Below, one piece after another: positions 17,839 to 26,205 of a DNA stretch of 64,000 nt. The position numbers and the translations under genes are program-made. Position 1 is the first letter of the stretch. Each line of letters starts with the position of its first letter. This DNA comes from Geomicrobium sediminis (GTDB lineage Bacteria; Bacillota; Bacilli; Bacillales; Marinococcaceae), in assembly GCF_016908595.1 (NCBI RefSeq), contig NZ_JAFBEC010000010.1, forward strand, positions 1 to 64,000, in the 5' to 3' direction. The notes beneath the pieces are model-generated. The model ran no database searches and was not told where the DNA came from. It was given only the letters and a program-made list of their open reading frames with translations.

Positions 17839-18969
17839 ATGGCCACAACTAAAAATGATACGAAAAGAAGTTCAAAAGGGGTTAGACCTAAATACAATCG
17901 TGTGATCGGCATCGATATAGGTAACGGTTTGCTGAATATACGATCGGTTACAAATGAAGGGCGCGATTACTCACTTACGTTGCCAAGTGCATTTGCTTTT
18001 TACAAAGATGTCGGTGCAGCTGTATCTAGTAAGGAATTAGATGTTAGCAAATTTGAAATAGAAGGTTCTGAGTATGCTTGGGGAGAAGAAATCAAAAAGA
18101 TCTCGAAATTACAATATAGTTACGGCCATGAAAATCGCTATCGTACAGATGCTTACAGTGTTATGGTCAAGATTGCGTTGGCCCGAGCATATATGGATTT
18201 AGGAGTTAAGCAAAACGATAAAGTATTAATTGTAACAGGTGTTCCATCTGGAGAAACTGGAACAATGCGTGAACAGGAAATCGAAGCAGCATTTCTTGGT
18301 ACAAATGTAGACGATCCAGAATCGAAACCCGTAATACATGATGTCGTTGTTGATGGCAATCAAATGTATTTTAAAGTTGATGCTGTTAAAGTCTTACCAC
18401 AAGCGTTAAGTACCGTGCTTGGACGTTATTTAGATTTAGAAGGAATGGTTGAAGATGACGATTACGAGGAAATGAAAGTTGCTGTCATCGATATAGGTGG
18501 CGGTACAACGGATCTGGACATCGTAGACAACCTTAGACGCCTGAATGAGTACCAAAGTATCCCAAGAGGGTTTAGAGACGTATATAACGCAATACGTGAA
18601 CAGATTACTAATGATTTACCTGGACACCAAGTATCCGACTATAAATTACTCGATGTGCTCGAAGAGGGGAAAGAACAAAAAGAATACATTTATCGACCAT
18701 CAAAACGAGTTGATGGCGTTAACTTTACAAATACATTCAACCGTACAGTTCGTGAGATCTCAATGGAAATTCAGGAATTGGTAACTTCCACGTGGAAAGA
18801 TCACAGCGACATCGACGAAGTTCTCTTGGTCGGTGGCGGGGCCCATCATTTTGAACAACACATTACGAGGATTATTACGGGTATTACCATCCCAGATAAT
18901 AACGGTAGCTCCAATGTAGAAGGCTACTATCGTTACGGAATTTATAAGATCAGCGAGGATGATGAATAA
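17839..18969 (+). CDS. parM: ParM/Alp-type actin-like plasmid segregation protein
   Basis: 376 residues from ATG 17839, which follows TTGGAGGTTGACGGC; TTG 17824 is less likely. The actin-fold nucleotide motifs are all there: phosphate-1 GIDIGNGLLNIRS, phosphate-2 VIDIGGGTTDLDIV and the adenosine motif LLVGGGAHHF. Actin-like filaments of this kind push plasmid copies apart. The stop overlaps the next start (TAATG). The N-terminal 20 residues are basic and variable. Confidence 0.85.
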   Translation: MATTKNDTKRSSKGVRPKYNRVIGIDIGNGLLNIRSVTNEGRDYSLTLPSAFAFYKDVGAAVSSKELDVSKFEIEGSEYAWGEEIKKISKLQYSYGHENRYRTDAYSVMVKIALARAYMDLGVKQNDKVLIVTGVPSGETGTMREQEIEAAFLGTNVDDPESKPVIHDVVVDGNQMYFKVDAVKVLPQALSTVLGRYLDLEGMVEDDDYEEMKVAVIDIGGGTTDLDIVDNLRRLNEYQSIPRGFRDVYNAIREQITNDLPGHQVSDYKLLDVLEEGKEQKEYIYRPSKRVDGVNFTNTFNRTVREISMEIQELVTSTWKDHSDIDEVLLVGGGAHHFEQHITRIITGITIPDNNGSSNVEGYYRYGIYKISEDDE

Positions 18970-19250
18970 TGGTTAATTTTCGTTTGCCACTTGATGATAA
19001 AATGGACAAAGACATCATTGAATGGCTTGACGGAATCTCTAAAGGACGCAAAGCCGAGATTGTAAGACAGGCCTTACGTACTTACATTCAAGAAAGTAAT
19101 GCAGCCAACAGTTACTACATTAATCGTTTTCAAAGTGGTCCGAGTGATACGCCAAGTACAATTAAAGAAAATAATACTATTCAGCAACCCACAAAGCAAA
19201 ATGAACCAGAACAATCTAAAAAACGGAAGAAACCAAAGTTAAATTTCTAA
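18969..19250 (+). CDS. parR: ParR-like ribbon-helix-helix adaptor
   Basis: 93 residues. N-terminal NFRLPLDDKMDKDIIEWLDG and KGRKAEIVRQALRTYIQ form a ribbon-helix-helix domain. The C-terminus is polar and basic (QSKKRKKPKLNF). In type II partition the adaptor binds the centromere and caps the actin filament. Position and coupling to the actin gene support this. A terminator follows. Confidence 0.75.
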   Translation: MVNFRLPLDDKMDKDIIEWLDGISKGRKAEIVRQALRTYIQESNAANSYYINRFQSGPSDTPSTIKENNTIQQPTKQNEPEQSKKRKKPKLNF

Positions 19251-19253
19251 CAC

Positions 19254-19279
19254 AAGCCTCTTTTTAGGGGCTTTTTCTT
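19254..19279 (+). terminator. Intrinsic terminator after parR
   Basis: AAGCCTC pairs with GGGGCTT (G-T allowed) and runs into TTTTTC. Confidence 0.65.
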
Positions 19280-19306
19280 TGTCCAAAAATGAATATATTC
19301 AAAAAC

Positions 19307-19394
19307 CATTTCATACAGTTCACTATGAACTCATTTCACGATTTCACCGTTTCATCATTTCACAAGATCATCATTTCACCAGTAAATCGTGAAA
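19307..19394 (+). repeat. TTTCAC repeat cluster
   Basis: TTTCAC or TTTCAT occurs at 19309, 19334, 19342, 19350, 19358 and 19373, with TTCAC at 19319 and an inverted GTGAAA at 19389. It lies directly before the RKERSDKK gene and could be its operator or a second partition site. Confidence 0.5.
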
Positions 19395-19435
19395 CCATTT
19401 CCGGGGATAAACCACAATATCAGGAGGTTTTGTCG

Positions 19436-19699
19436 TTGAAAAAGGTAAAAGTAGAAGTAGCTAGGAAAGAACGCTCCGATAAAAAAACTCGGGTCAATGC
19501 TGCACTCAATCAAGATACTCATGAAAAACTGAAGAAATTAGCTATTAGTTGTGATATGCCAAAAACAATTCTTGCTGCACATATGATTGAATTTGTTGTA
19601 AATCATCCTGATTTAATTAAGTTTTATCAAGATCAATTCAATACCGATGATCAGTATCGTATCCGTCCCATTAACCAGGGTGGAAAAATTTATTATTAA
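19436..19699 (+). CDS. Small plasmid DNA-binding-like protein (RKERSDKK family)
   Basis: 87 residues. The start is TTG 19436, set by AGGAGG 8 bases upstream; longer frames read through the repeat cluster. It carries RKERSDKKTRVNAAL followed by helices and PDLIKFYQDQF. The block RKERSDKK and the next 50 residues resemble the N-terminal half of the 214-residue protein at 34.2-34.9 kb. I infer a ribbon-helix-helix-like DNA-binding role in plasmid maintenance. Confidence 0.55.
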   Translation: MKKVKVEVARKERSDKKTRVNAALNQDTHEKLKKLAISCDMPKTILAAHMIEFVVNHPDLIKFYQDQFNTDDQYRIRPINQGGKIYY

Positions 19700-19815
19700 T
19701 GAACCCAGTACTCCTTTGCAGTCTTACCGATCTTTCGAAATTGTTTATAACAAGGTATACAAAGTTTAAGTGTTGATTTTGATGCATCTTTATTTCCACA
19801 ACGTGCACATTTCAT
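19696..19815 (-). CDS. Zinc-ribbon micropeptide, 39 aa
   Basis: Too short for usual ORF cut-offs. Two CXXC pairs, MKCARCGNKDA and KLCIPCYKQF, give a probable zinc ribbon. GGGAGGGATCAAT precedes ATG at 19815. It ends tail-to-tail with the plus-strand gene, overlapping by 4 bases. Function unknown. Confidence 0.6.
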   Translation of the reverse strand: MKCARCGNKDASKSTLKLCIPCYKQFRKIGKTAKEYWVH

Positions 19816-20009
19816 ATTGATCCCTCCCAGTTATTTAAGATCATTATTGACCAACACACAGTTAAATATTCAATCATCGATAAATTCATATAATTATTTT
19901 TTCTTAACAACTGTGTTTTTGCTTGATTAACAAGGCTAGATGCATAGAAATTGTTATGTATAAGCAAAGGTATAAGATCATCTAATTTCTTGAAAAAGGG
20001 GATACCTTG
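19816..20009. other. Intergenic, leader of the toxin-like RNA
   Basis: No gene. AT-rich DNA likely holds the promoter for the zinc peptide on the minus strand and for the plus-strand toxin-like transcript. Confidence 0.35.
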
Positions 20010-20165
20010 ATGATGTATCCAATGCTTTTAGAGAGTGCAATAAAAGTTAGTCTAACTTGCCGCACCTCTGTATTATTGCTAATGTTAACGTATGTACTAA
20101 TAAAGCCTGACAGCGGTTCCACACTGCCAGGCAATATCAGTAGAGGTGCAGATACGACCTACTGA
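20010..20165 (+). CDS. Candidate type I toxin, hydrophobic 51-aa peptide
   Basis: ATG 20010 after AAAAAGGGGATACC. The product has a short helix and a hydrophobic core TSVLLLMLTYVLI. A compact antisense-type arrangement surrounds it: a minus-strand terminator hairpin lies inside its 3' half (20105-20132) and a plus-strand terminator follows (20207-20245). This is the layout of txpA/RatA or Fst-type toxin-antitoxin loci, but the peptide itself is not a clear member of a known family. Confidence 0.4.
   Translation: MMYPMLLESAIKVSLTCRTSVLLLMLTYVLIKPDSGSTLPGNISRGADTTY
20105..20132 (-). terminator. Minus-strand hairpin, possible antitoxin RNA terminator
   Basis: GCCTGACAG / CTGCCAGGC. On the minus strand it is followed by TTTATTAG, so an RNA antisense to the peptide gene could end here. 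Confidence 0.45.
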
Positions 20166-20206
20166 AATGGCAGTTTGCTTCTTAGAACGTTGTTCTCTTT
20201 CTAAGA

Positions 20207-20245
20207 GTAGCTAACCACTTTTACGGGGCGGCAGCTACTTTTTTT
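20207..20245 (+). terminator. Intrinsic terminator of the toxin-like transcript
   Basis: GTAGCT / AGCTAC, then TTTTTTT. The loop ACCACTTTTACGGGGCGGC resembles loops at the ends of type I toxin mRNAs. Confidence 0.6.
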
Positions 20246-20540
20246 GTGCTTTATTTTTGCCTGCGTTACTTTGGTCATTACTTTGATTGCTCGCTTTAGA
20301 TGTTCTGATAACTCTCACCCTTAAAGGAGCAGGCTTTCTCGTTTATAAAAACTGTAACATCAACCACACGAAAGCAAGAACGTAAGTCCTTATTTTTGTG
20401 TGGTTCTTAATGTAATAACATAGAAAGGAAGGAAAACCCCGGAAAGTAGTCCTTCTGGGGTTTTTGTTTTAAGTTTAATTATCTAAGTACAAAAGGTGAC
20501 TAGTACATCGGTTATCGCACTAATCAGTTAGCACACAAAA
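20246..20540. other. Noncoding, with a terminator at 20434-20466
   Basis: AAAACCCC / GGGGTTTTT at 20434-20466 ends plus-strand transcription. A second inverted repeat, CCACAC / GTGTGG, spans 20361-20406. No gene seen. Confidence 0.5.
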
Positions 20541-21683
20541 TTAAAAAACAAGAATTAATTGTTTTGTTGTTCGTGTTATCCCTGAATACAGGCTTTTTCG
20601 ATTTTTTGTTTTACACATTCCAATAGATGAATAATGAAAACAAACATTGGACCATTCAGATCCTTGCGCTTTCATATCTGTGATCGCATAACCGTAGCGA
20701 AATTCATTTAAAGCGTTTTTTGTATGTTGTTTTTTAGCTTCATAAAAGTCTTGTGTAGCCGTAGATACATTCTTAAATAGCTTGCCTGGTGTGAAGTCTG
20801 GCTCGAAGTCAAACGTGCTCAATCCGTTTTTATTTTTAATTGTTCGTACATAGCCAGATAACCCATTAATCAAAGATAGGGAAGTACCAGGTAGTGTCAC
20901 CGACCAATTGTTTTGATTGCAGATGACCTTATCATTAATTGCGGGATCTTTAGATAGGTATCGTCTGTACTCCCGCACTTTAGCATTAATTTGTTTTCGT
21001 AATTTATTGGATCGCACAATCACTTGATCCGCATTAGAATAAATAGAGCCATCTAGAACGCGCTTATGATCTTTGGGTAATACAAAGACGTTATGGCCAA
21101 GACGCCCATATCCAATCTTATCACCACTACGAACTTTTAGTGCAAGCTGATTAATTGGACACTCTTTGGCTTGTCGATGTTGATCAACTAGGAAAACATC
21201 TGGTGTTTTGAGTAAGGTATGATTTTCACCAACCGCTTCTAGTTGCTCATCATCACCCAACGCTATAATTGGAATGCCATAATACAACGCATCGATCAGC
21301 AGCTCCTTGTTCACTGTTCCAACTTCATCAATCACTAGTAGCTCGTACCCGTAATATTTGAGGGTACTTGGCTCTCGCTTCTTCAGAAGAGGTCGACCGT
21401 TTTCATCGCTTGCTACTTCATATAACAACCGGTGGAGTGTAAATGCCGGCAATTCCTTTTCGCGCAATTTTAAAGCTGCCTTTCCCGTGAACGTACCAAA
21501 AAGAACCTTGTTCATTGGAATGCCTAGTTCTTCGATCATCGCATTCACCACGGTTGTTTTCCCTGTCCCGGCATATCCTGCAATGACAAAAGGGTAAGGA
21601 GGCCGACCTTTTTGACAGTCTTCAAACCATCTCTTTGCTGATTGGATCGCATCTTTTTGTTCTTGCGTGAGTGTAATAGTCAT
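20541..21683 (-). CDS. RecD-like ATPase/helicase
   Basis: 380 residues. Superfamily 1 ATPase with Walker A AGYAGTGKTTVVNA (near 38), Walker B LLVIDEVGTVN, motif III ALGDDEQLEAVG, and a C-terminal motif ending GYAITDMKAQGSEWSNVCFHY and YSGITRTTKQLILVF. It is shorter than RecD2, resembling phage and plasmid versions. It is last in a minus-strand operon with a primase-like protein, so a role in plasmid DNA processing is likely. Confidence 0.8.
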   Translation of the reverse strand: MTITLTQEQKDAIQSAKRWFEDCQKGRPPYPFVIAGYAGTGKTTVVNAMIEELGIPMNKVLFGTFTGKAALKLREKELPAFTLHRLLYEVASDENGRPLLKKREPSTLKYYGYELLVIDEVGTVNKELLIDALYYGIPIIALGDDEQLEAVGENHTLLKTPDVFLVDQHRQAKECPINQLALKVRSGDKIGYGRLGHNVFVLPKDHKRVLDGSIYSNADQVIVRSNKLRKQINAKVREYRRYLSKDPAINDKVICNQNNWSVTLPGTSLSLINGLSGYVRTIKNKNGLSTFDFEPDFTPGKLFKNVSTATQDFYEAKKQHTKNALNEFRYGYAITDMKAQGSEWSNVCFHYSSIGMCKTKNRKSLYSGITRTTKQLILVF

Positions 21684-21745
21684 CGTTGATTGTTCGCTCC
21701 TACGAGAAGGAGAGAAGCCTCTAAGAAGCTTCTCTTTCGATTGTT

Positions 21746-22789
21746 TTAGTAGTAATCTCGTTGGTTTTCTGAATGGTACACAATCACATCGTTAATTTTG
21801 CTATCTTTTTTATTCAACACATATCGTTGGACATTTTTTGGATTAAGTTGCTCGTGTAAAATCAACTTGTTTAACGAACTCTGACTGGCTGATAGAAAGA
21901 CTTTAATCCGATCAAAGCCTTCTTCTTGGATCAATCCTTCAATATCAATCTTTGCCTTACCAGGATTGATTCGAAGCATCGCATAGTCCGTAGTGATTTT
22001 CTTAAAACCTTGTTCTTCCATCAATCGTAAGATTTTAATTCGAAACCCATCATACTGTTCTTGGATCAGAACTTTCTTTTTGCTTAATTTCACATAGGTA
22101 TCAATTAACGTCTCTGTACGAGAGATGTGGTCAAAGCTTTGGTAGTAATTATCTAAACGTGCTTTTACGAGCCTTCTTGGATGAACGCCTAAATGCGGCG
22201 TATAACAATACAGGTGAGAAAGATCACGACCTGTGACTGCATGATACGCAAGGTCATCAAAAAGTAGTGCTTCATTGGTCAATCGTAACTCGCGTAAATC
22301 CTGAACTAATGCCAGGTTCGACCTCTCATAGTCACGGTTGTGAAAATCCTGAACATAGTAATCTCCTGATTGAAGATAATGGTTTCCTGACTTTCGTAAC
22401 CGCTCTATCAATGTTGACTTTAGTATTTCTAGATCCTTAGAAATTCGTTTATATTCAATAAAGATCGAAGCTTCGAAAAAGCGAGTGATTTCTTGCTTTA
22501 ACTTATTTTCTGTTTGACGATGCTGCTCAAAAGCGAGGTACATCGTATGGAGAGCGACATCTTCACTTTCTGAATATGCTAACGTTCGTTTGAGCTGCAT
22601 TTTAAACTCCGTACTCTTACGGTGGTGCAATATGATGTTATCCCCGACGACTGCCCGAATACGTGCAGGAGTAGGGTAGTCACGCCAACGTATTGCAATC
22701 TTGCCATCTTCCTCATCAAGCTTTAGCCCTTGTCTCCCGATGTATGGGAAGTTCTCGAACAAAGAAAATTTAATTGATTGTACGTTCAT
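21746..22789 (-). CDS. Plasmid protein, 347 aa, unknown
   Basis: Start ATG 22789 is chosen because TTGGTGAT lies 3-10 bases upstream and it overlaps the stop of the 39-aa peptide gene (ATGA). Mostly helical and basic, with long charged segments (TRFFEASIFIEYKRISKDLE). No motif I can name. Its operon position suggests a role in plasmid replication or transfer. Confidence 0.6.
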   Translation of the reverse strand: MNVQSIKFSLFENFPYIGRQGLKLDEEDGKIAIRWRDYPTPARIRAVVGDNIILHHRKSTEFKMQLKRTLAYSESEDVALHTMYLAFEQHRQTENKLKQEITRFFEASIFIEYKRISKDLEILKSTLIERLRKSGNHYLQSGDYYVQDFHNRDYERSNLALVQDLRELRLTNEALLFDDLAYHAVTGRDLSHLYCYTPHLGVHPRRLVKARLDNYYQSFDHISRTETLIDTYVKLSKKKVLIQEQYDGFRIKILRLMEEQGFKKITTDYAMLRINPGKAKIDIEGLIQEEGFDRIKVFLSASQSSLNKLILHEQLNPKNVQRYVLNKKDSKINDVIVYHSENQRDYY

Positions 22790-22905
22790 CGGATCACCAA
22801 GTCTACGACAAACATATTGATAAACGCTAAGACCGCTAGCACAAGAATCCATAGTTCGTGAGTCGTTAATTTATTTCTCCGTTTAAAACTCTTATTTTTT
22901 CTCAT
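22786..22905 (-). CDS. 39-aa membrane peptide
   Basis: ATG 22905 with AAGGGAG upstream. Basic N-terminus KNKSFKRRNKLTTHEL, then one hydrophobic helix WILVLAVLAFINMFVVDLVI. Coupled to the next gene by an ATGA overlap. Immediately behind a conserved intercistronic cassette. Function unknown; the perfect coupling and ribosome site make it a likely real gene. Confidence 0.6.
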   Translation of the reverse strand: MRKNKSFKRRNKLTTHELWILVLAVLAFINMFVVDLVIR

Positions 22906-22908
22906 GTT

Positions 22909-22981
22909 TTCTCCCTTCCACAAACCCACGCCCGAAGCGGCACAAGGGTTCGTGCCGCCTCATTGACCTGAGCGGGAAGGT
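22909..22981 (-). promoter_or_regulatory. Conserved intercistronic cassette, copy D
   Basis: Read on the minus strand: CCTTCCCGCTCAGG, GAGGCGGCA hairpinned with TGCCGC, then TTCGG and GTGGAAGGGAG before the start codon. Same order of elements as at 40079, 40410 and 55456, although those lie on the other strand. Confidence 0.65.
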
Positions 22982-23123
22982 TTATTTTATTTTCTGCATT
23001 TATTTGTATCGATAGATATATCTCATTACCGAATCATGATAGAGGTATTTTCGCTCATTCCTTCGTTTTCCGTCTGACCGTTTGTATGATCCTGTTCGTT
23101 TATGATTCACCTACAGGCAATGA

Positions 23124-23801
23124 CTACTGCTGTAAGCGTCCTACTTGTTTATAATGCCGAATGAGGAGAACGGCCACTAAGGTGTGTTCATTCTCACTTT
23201 GGTAATCCTGTAGCAAGCTCTTTACTGAAGCCCGAGCTTCAATAGCCCATGATTTCTTTGTAATTTCGATGTGAAGGTATTCGTGGATAACCTCACTATA
23301 GAGATTTGGAACCTCACTGGACTCAACTTGCGCGTAGATTGCCGACATCATATCAAGGTTAAGAACATGGCCAAGTAGAATCTTACTGAGTAACAAACGC
23401 TTTTGGCCCAAACAGTAGTCATCCCATTCCTTTTCGATTTGAGTAAATTGTTGTTTAAACGCTTCATAATCCACTTTTAAATGTCGTTTCTCGATCTTTT
23501 CTAATTGTTTTGGTGATAATTTTTCAGCTTTGCGAAGTTTTCGCTTCGTGTATTTTTTTCGAACTTCTTCGTATGGTTTATTTGATAAATGAGCCTCTAG
23601 ATCGTATACATAGCCACTTGCATTGCATAACCAACACCTAAACACATGCATCTCGGCATTAATAGAGAATTTGTATTTGCGACGTTTATTCGCGTCCCCA
23701 TGGCAAAACGGACATTTGGCTTCAACCTGTATTTTATTCGCTGTACGCGGGTTGATCTCCAGGTTGTACTCGCTGACGATTGTCATAATGTCCGGCTGCA
23801 T
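23124..23801 (-). CDS. Zinc-finger (CHC2/primase-like) protein
   Basis: 225 residues from ATG 23801 (GGAGGAG site upstream). A zinc ribbon CPFCHGDANKRRKYKFSI ... FRCWLCNASG resembles the zinc-binding domain of DnaG-type primases. No Toprim domain follows; the rest is helical and lysine-rich. It overlaps the preceding gene by 68 bases. I infer a primase accessory or plasmid replication role. Confidence 0.65.
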   Translation of the reverse strand: MQPDIMTIVSEYNLEINPRTANKIQVEAKCPFCHGDANKRRKYKFSINAEMHVFRCWLCNASGYVYDLEAHLSNKPYEEVRKKYTKRKLRKAEKLSPKQLEKIEKRHLKVDYEAFKQQFTQIEKEWDDYCLGQKRLLLSKILLGHVLNLDMMSAIYAQVESSEVPNLYSEVIHEYLHIEITKKSWAIEARASVKSLLQDYQSENEHTLVAVLLIRHYKQVGRLQQ

Positions 23802-24105
23802 GGTCCAACAACTCCTCCAAAAATAAAAGATCCGTATCTCGCACGTCTTGATACGCACGAAGAACTGACTGATACGTATGTGACTTGCGATAAAGGGTCA
23901 AGGCTTGCTTCACGCAATTACACTGCACGTGTTTCGGGTAGTCACAACAATAGTGAGTAACTAAAACGTCGTCCGTCGATCCAAGGCGCTTGATCTCTAC
24001 TAAACGAGAAACCGAAACTATGTCTTGCTTCTTCGGTGAGATAAGGGCAAACCGTTTGAGTTTAATGACGACATGATCTGAGAATTCATAAACGGTAGAT
24101 TCCAT
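23734..24105 (-). CDS. Hypothetical cysteine-containing protein, 123 aa
   Basis: ATG 24105 shares a base with the previous stop (TAATG), and GGTGAT precedes it. A Cys-rich patch HYCCDYPKHVQCNCVKQAL near residue 60 may bind metal. Part of the minus operon. Not recognised. Confidence 0.55.
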   Translation of the reverse strand: MESTVYEFSDHVVIKLKRFALISPKKQDIVSVSRLVEIKRLGSTDDVLVTHYCCDYPKHVQCNCVKQALTLYRKSHTYQSVLRAYQDVRDTDLLFLEELLDHAAGHYDNRQRVQPGDQPAYSE

Positions 24106-24704
24106 TACATCACCGCCCGTGCATTCGTAAGACTCACCAGGTGGTGTTTGCATTTCACGATGTCCGCTAGAAATTGACCATTCACATGCAATTGATCGAA
24201 GAAATCCACCCAGGCATCACTAACAACGCCTCGGTATTCAATACCTTCTGCATCTGTAAAAACCAGTGATCCATATGTGCGGTATTGATCGTATCCTCGA
24301 TGTAGTTCAAATTCATTCAGCACATAAATCGGGGCATCTGCGTTCTCATTCATGATCCCCCATGATTTCATGCGTTCGATGGCTTTCGCTAATTGTTTGT
24401 ACGTTAATGTTTCAATGGTGTTCTCGTGTTGACCGTGTAATTGACGAAATAACTCTTCTTCGTCGATTCCTTTCTCAAGGAGGGTGTCAACCAAGGATTG
24501 GTATTCGTTAAGGAACGTCACTTTTTCTTCCGCTTTTTTCAGAATCGCTTCGAGTGTACTCATCACCGTCGCTTCTTGTTCGCTTTGTATATATGCGAAT
24601 GAAGGAATTTGGCATAGCTTACTAAGCACATCCTCTGTCGCACTCGGTTGCAATGTAATAATGTTTTCAACTAAGTCGTAAATTCTCTCCATTGCATTAG
24701 GCAT
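24105..24704 (-). CDS. Hypothetical plasmid protein, 199 aa
   Basis: ATG 24704 follows AAGGCGGTGAGCAAT and overlaps the upstream stop by 8 bases. Helical N-terminal half; the C-terminal half reads YEVLN-like strands with GSLVFTDAEGIEYRGVVSD. No known motif. Operon member. Confidence 0.55.
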   Translation of the reverse strand: MPNAMERIYDLVENIITLQPSATEDVLSKLCQIPSFAYIQSEQEATVMSTLEAILKKAEEKVTFLNEYQSLVDTLLEKGIDEEELFRQLHGQHENTIETLTYKQLAKAIERMKSWGIMNENADAPIYVLNEFELHRGYDQYRTYGSLVFTDAEGIEYRGVVSDAWVDFFDQLHVNGQFLADIVKCKHHLVSLTNARAVM

Positions 24705-25050
24705 ATTGCTCACCGCCTTGAACCGCAAAGCTGTATGCTTGCTTACTTCCGTTACGTTCCACCACACCTGAAGGAACCAATAAATCGGTGCGTGAATCAT
24801 CGGCATACATTGCTGTCATGGCTGAAACAATATAACGAATACCAGGAATCATCGGTGGCAAAGGTGCGCTTCCGTATACGACTCGCTTCGTCTTTACCGG
24901 TTGATTATGCATCCATTCGTCCGTAAACGTTTCGCTTATCGTGCAGCGGGCTACATATCCAGACGGTTTGATGATGATTTGTTCACGATGACTCCCGACA
25001 AGGTGAACATGATGGCTTGTTAAATTGATTAATGAACTTGTGGCTTTCAT
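24697..25050 (-). CDS. Phage/plasmid protein of the NLTxHxV family, 117 aa
   Basis: ATG 25050 with AAAGGAGATTT upstream. Pattern INLTSHHVHLV ... IIKPSGYVARCTISE ... GIRYIVSAMTAMY ... RTDLLVPSGVVERNG matches a widespread small phage and plasmid family of unknown function (NLTPHxI, PSGxxAR, YIVSxxVA). First gene of the minus-strand operon behind two terminators. Confidence 0.65.
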   Translation of the reverse strand: MKATSSLINLTSHHVHLVGSHREQIIIKPSGYVARCTISETFTDEWMHNQPVKTKRVVYGSAPLPPMIPGIRYIVSAMTAMYADDSRTDLLVPSGVVERNGSKQAYSFAVQGGEQYA

Positions 25051-25074
25051 TTTGTGAAATCTCCTTTGAACGCA

Positions 25075-25121
25075 AAAAGGCACGACAGCAAGGAACATTT
25101 CCTTTTTGTCGTGCCTTTTCC
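25075..25121 (-). terminator. Minus-strand terminator T2 before the operon
   Basis: AAAGGCACGAC pairs with GTCGTGCCTTT with inner GGAA / TTCC, followed on the minus strand by TTG. It lies 15 bases before the first gene's ribosome site, where it would block the operon unless bypassed. Confidence 0.75.
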
Positions 25122-25181
25122 GAATGTTTTTAGCGTTTCGCTTTTGGTTTCATGATCGAACAATCTCTTTATATATATAAA

Positions 25182-25232
25182 AAAAAGGCAGAATAAAAAA
25201 GACCGTAACGGTTGCTTTTTCATTCTGCCTTT
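25182..25232 (-). terminator. Minus-strand terminator T1 before the operon
   Basis: On the minus strand AAAGGCAGAAT / ATTCTGCCTTT with inner A/T pairs, then eight T. A very strong intrinsic terminator between promoter and genes. Confidence 0.8.
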
Positions 25233-25307
25233 GAATTTTTATTGTATAACCAATAGATTGTTAAATTTTTAATGATGCACTATTCGACGTAACCGTAGTT
25301 AGTGTCG

Positions 25308-25365
25308 TTTCCATTTCATCCCTGTGCCTAAAAAGGGGGGATGAAAAGCAAGGTAGGTAAAGATC
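25308..25365 (-). ncRNA. Conserved structured leader, copy 1
   Basis: On the minus strand GATCTTTACCTAC, then TTTCATCCC pairing GGGATGAAA (9 bp) around a loop holding CCCTTTTTAGG. Nearly identical to 38595-38653. It starts about 14 bases after the -10 box. Confidence 0.7.
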
Positions 25366-25378
25366 TTTGAATAGTGAA

Positions 25379-25407
25379 ATATTACCCAACCTTAGTTAAA
25401 AAGTCAA
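25379..25407 (-). promoter_or_regulatory. Strong promoter of the minus operon
   Basis: TTGACT, 17 bases, TAATAT on the minus strand, directed into the conserved leader. Confidence 0.8.
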
Positions 25408-25564
25408 CTTCATTGTATGAATTTCGTATTACTAACAGGGGAGGTTGAAATTTACGAAAGAAAAGTGTATACCCTATAAATTATGATTGCACGATACTTA
25501 AAATAAACAAAACACAACATGTTGTATATGTTGGATGAACTTACAGGGTGATTCATGGTAAAAT

Positions 25565-25675
25565 AGATGTGTGAAGTAGTTGGTATTAAACTATGAACTC
25601 ATAAATAATTACTAATAGATTGCATATAAATCTGTGAAATTTGCCCATCAGTGTTCCTAAACTGATGGGTTTTTT
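25565..25675 (+). ncRNA. Possible small RNA of about 110 nt
   Basis: A -10-like TAAAAT at about 25559 is followed by roughly 80 noncoding bases and a textbook terminator CCCATCAGT / ACTGATGGG plus TTTTTT (25644-25675). No ORF with a ribosome site. Could be an antisense or regulatory RNA of the plasmid, divergent from the minus operon. Confidence 0.4.
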
Positions 25676-26205
25676 AGTATTTACTAATATTTTAGCAAAT
25701 ATTCAGGGCAATATATAACTTTCAGTTTCTAATGAAAAAGCCATTGTTATGATCCCTACTTACGTTCTTAATCTTTTAAGTTATGACATGGGATCGACGG
25801 TGATTGAATGATAGCAATAAGACCTTTACTTTTAGGATACTTTTTCATTAAATTAAATGGCCATAATTAATGTTGAATCATAACGACCAAAATTGAGACA
25901 TATTACGTGTCGGGTCTTGTAAATCTAAAAAATCGTTGTTGCTATTACTCTTTTAAAGCTACAAATAATAGTTTAAAAACTCTGCTAATTCACGTTATTA
26001 TTAGTGAGGACTAAATTTATTCATAGAGGTAACAGTGTTTCCATTTGCAAAAAAACCATCTATTAGTAACAAGTTATGTATCCGAAGAAATGCTAAGTTT
26101 AAAGTAAGCGGTTTCTATTCGCTTAACGCGTAATGTACCAAGACTTACAATTATTAAGTAATCACGCGTTTCCTAATTTGACTACATAATAGTGAGGTGT
26201 TGAAT
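25676..26205. other. Long intergenic region
   Basis: About 530 bases without a convincing ORF between the plasmid operon and the GC-richer oxidoreductase module. It ends in AGTGAGGTG, the ribosome site for 26206. No repeat found. Confidence 0.4.
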
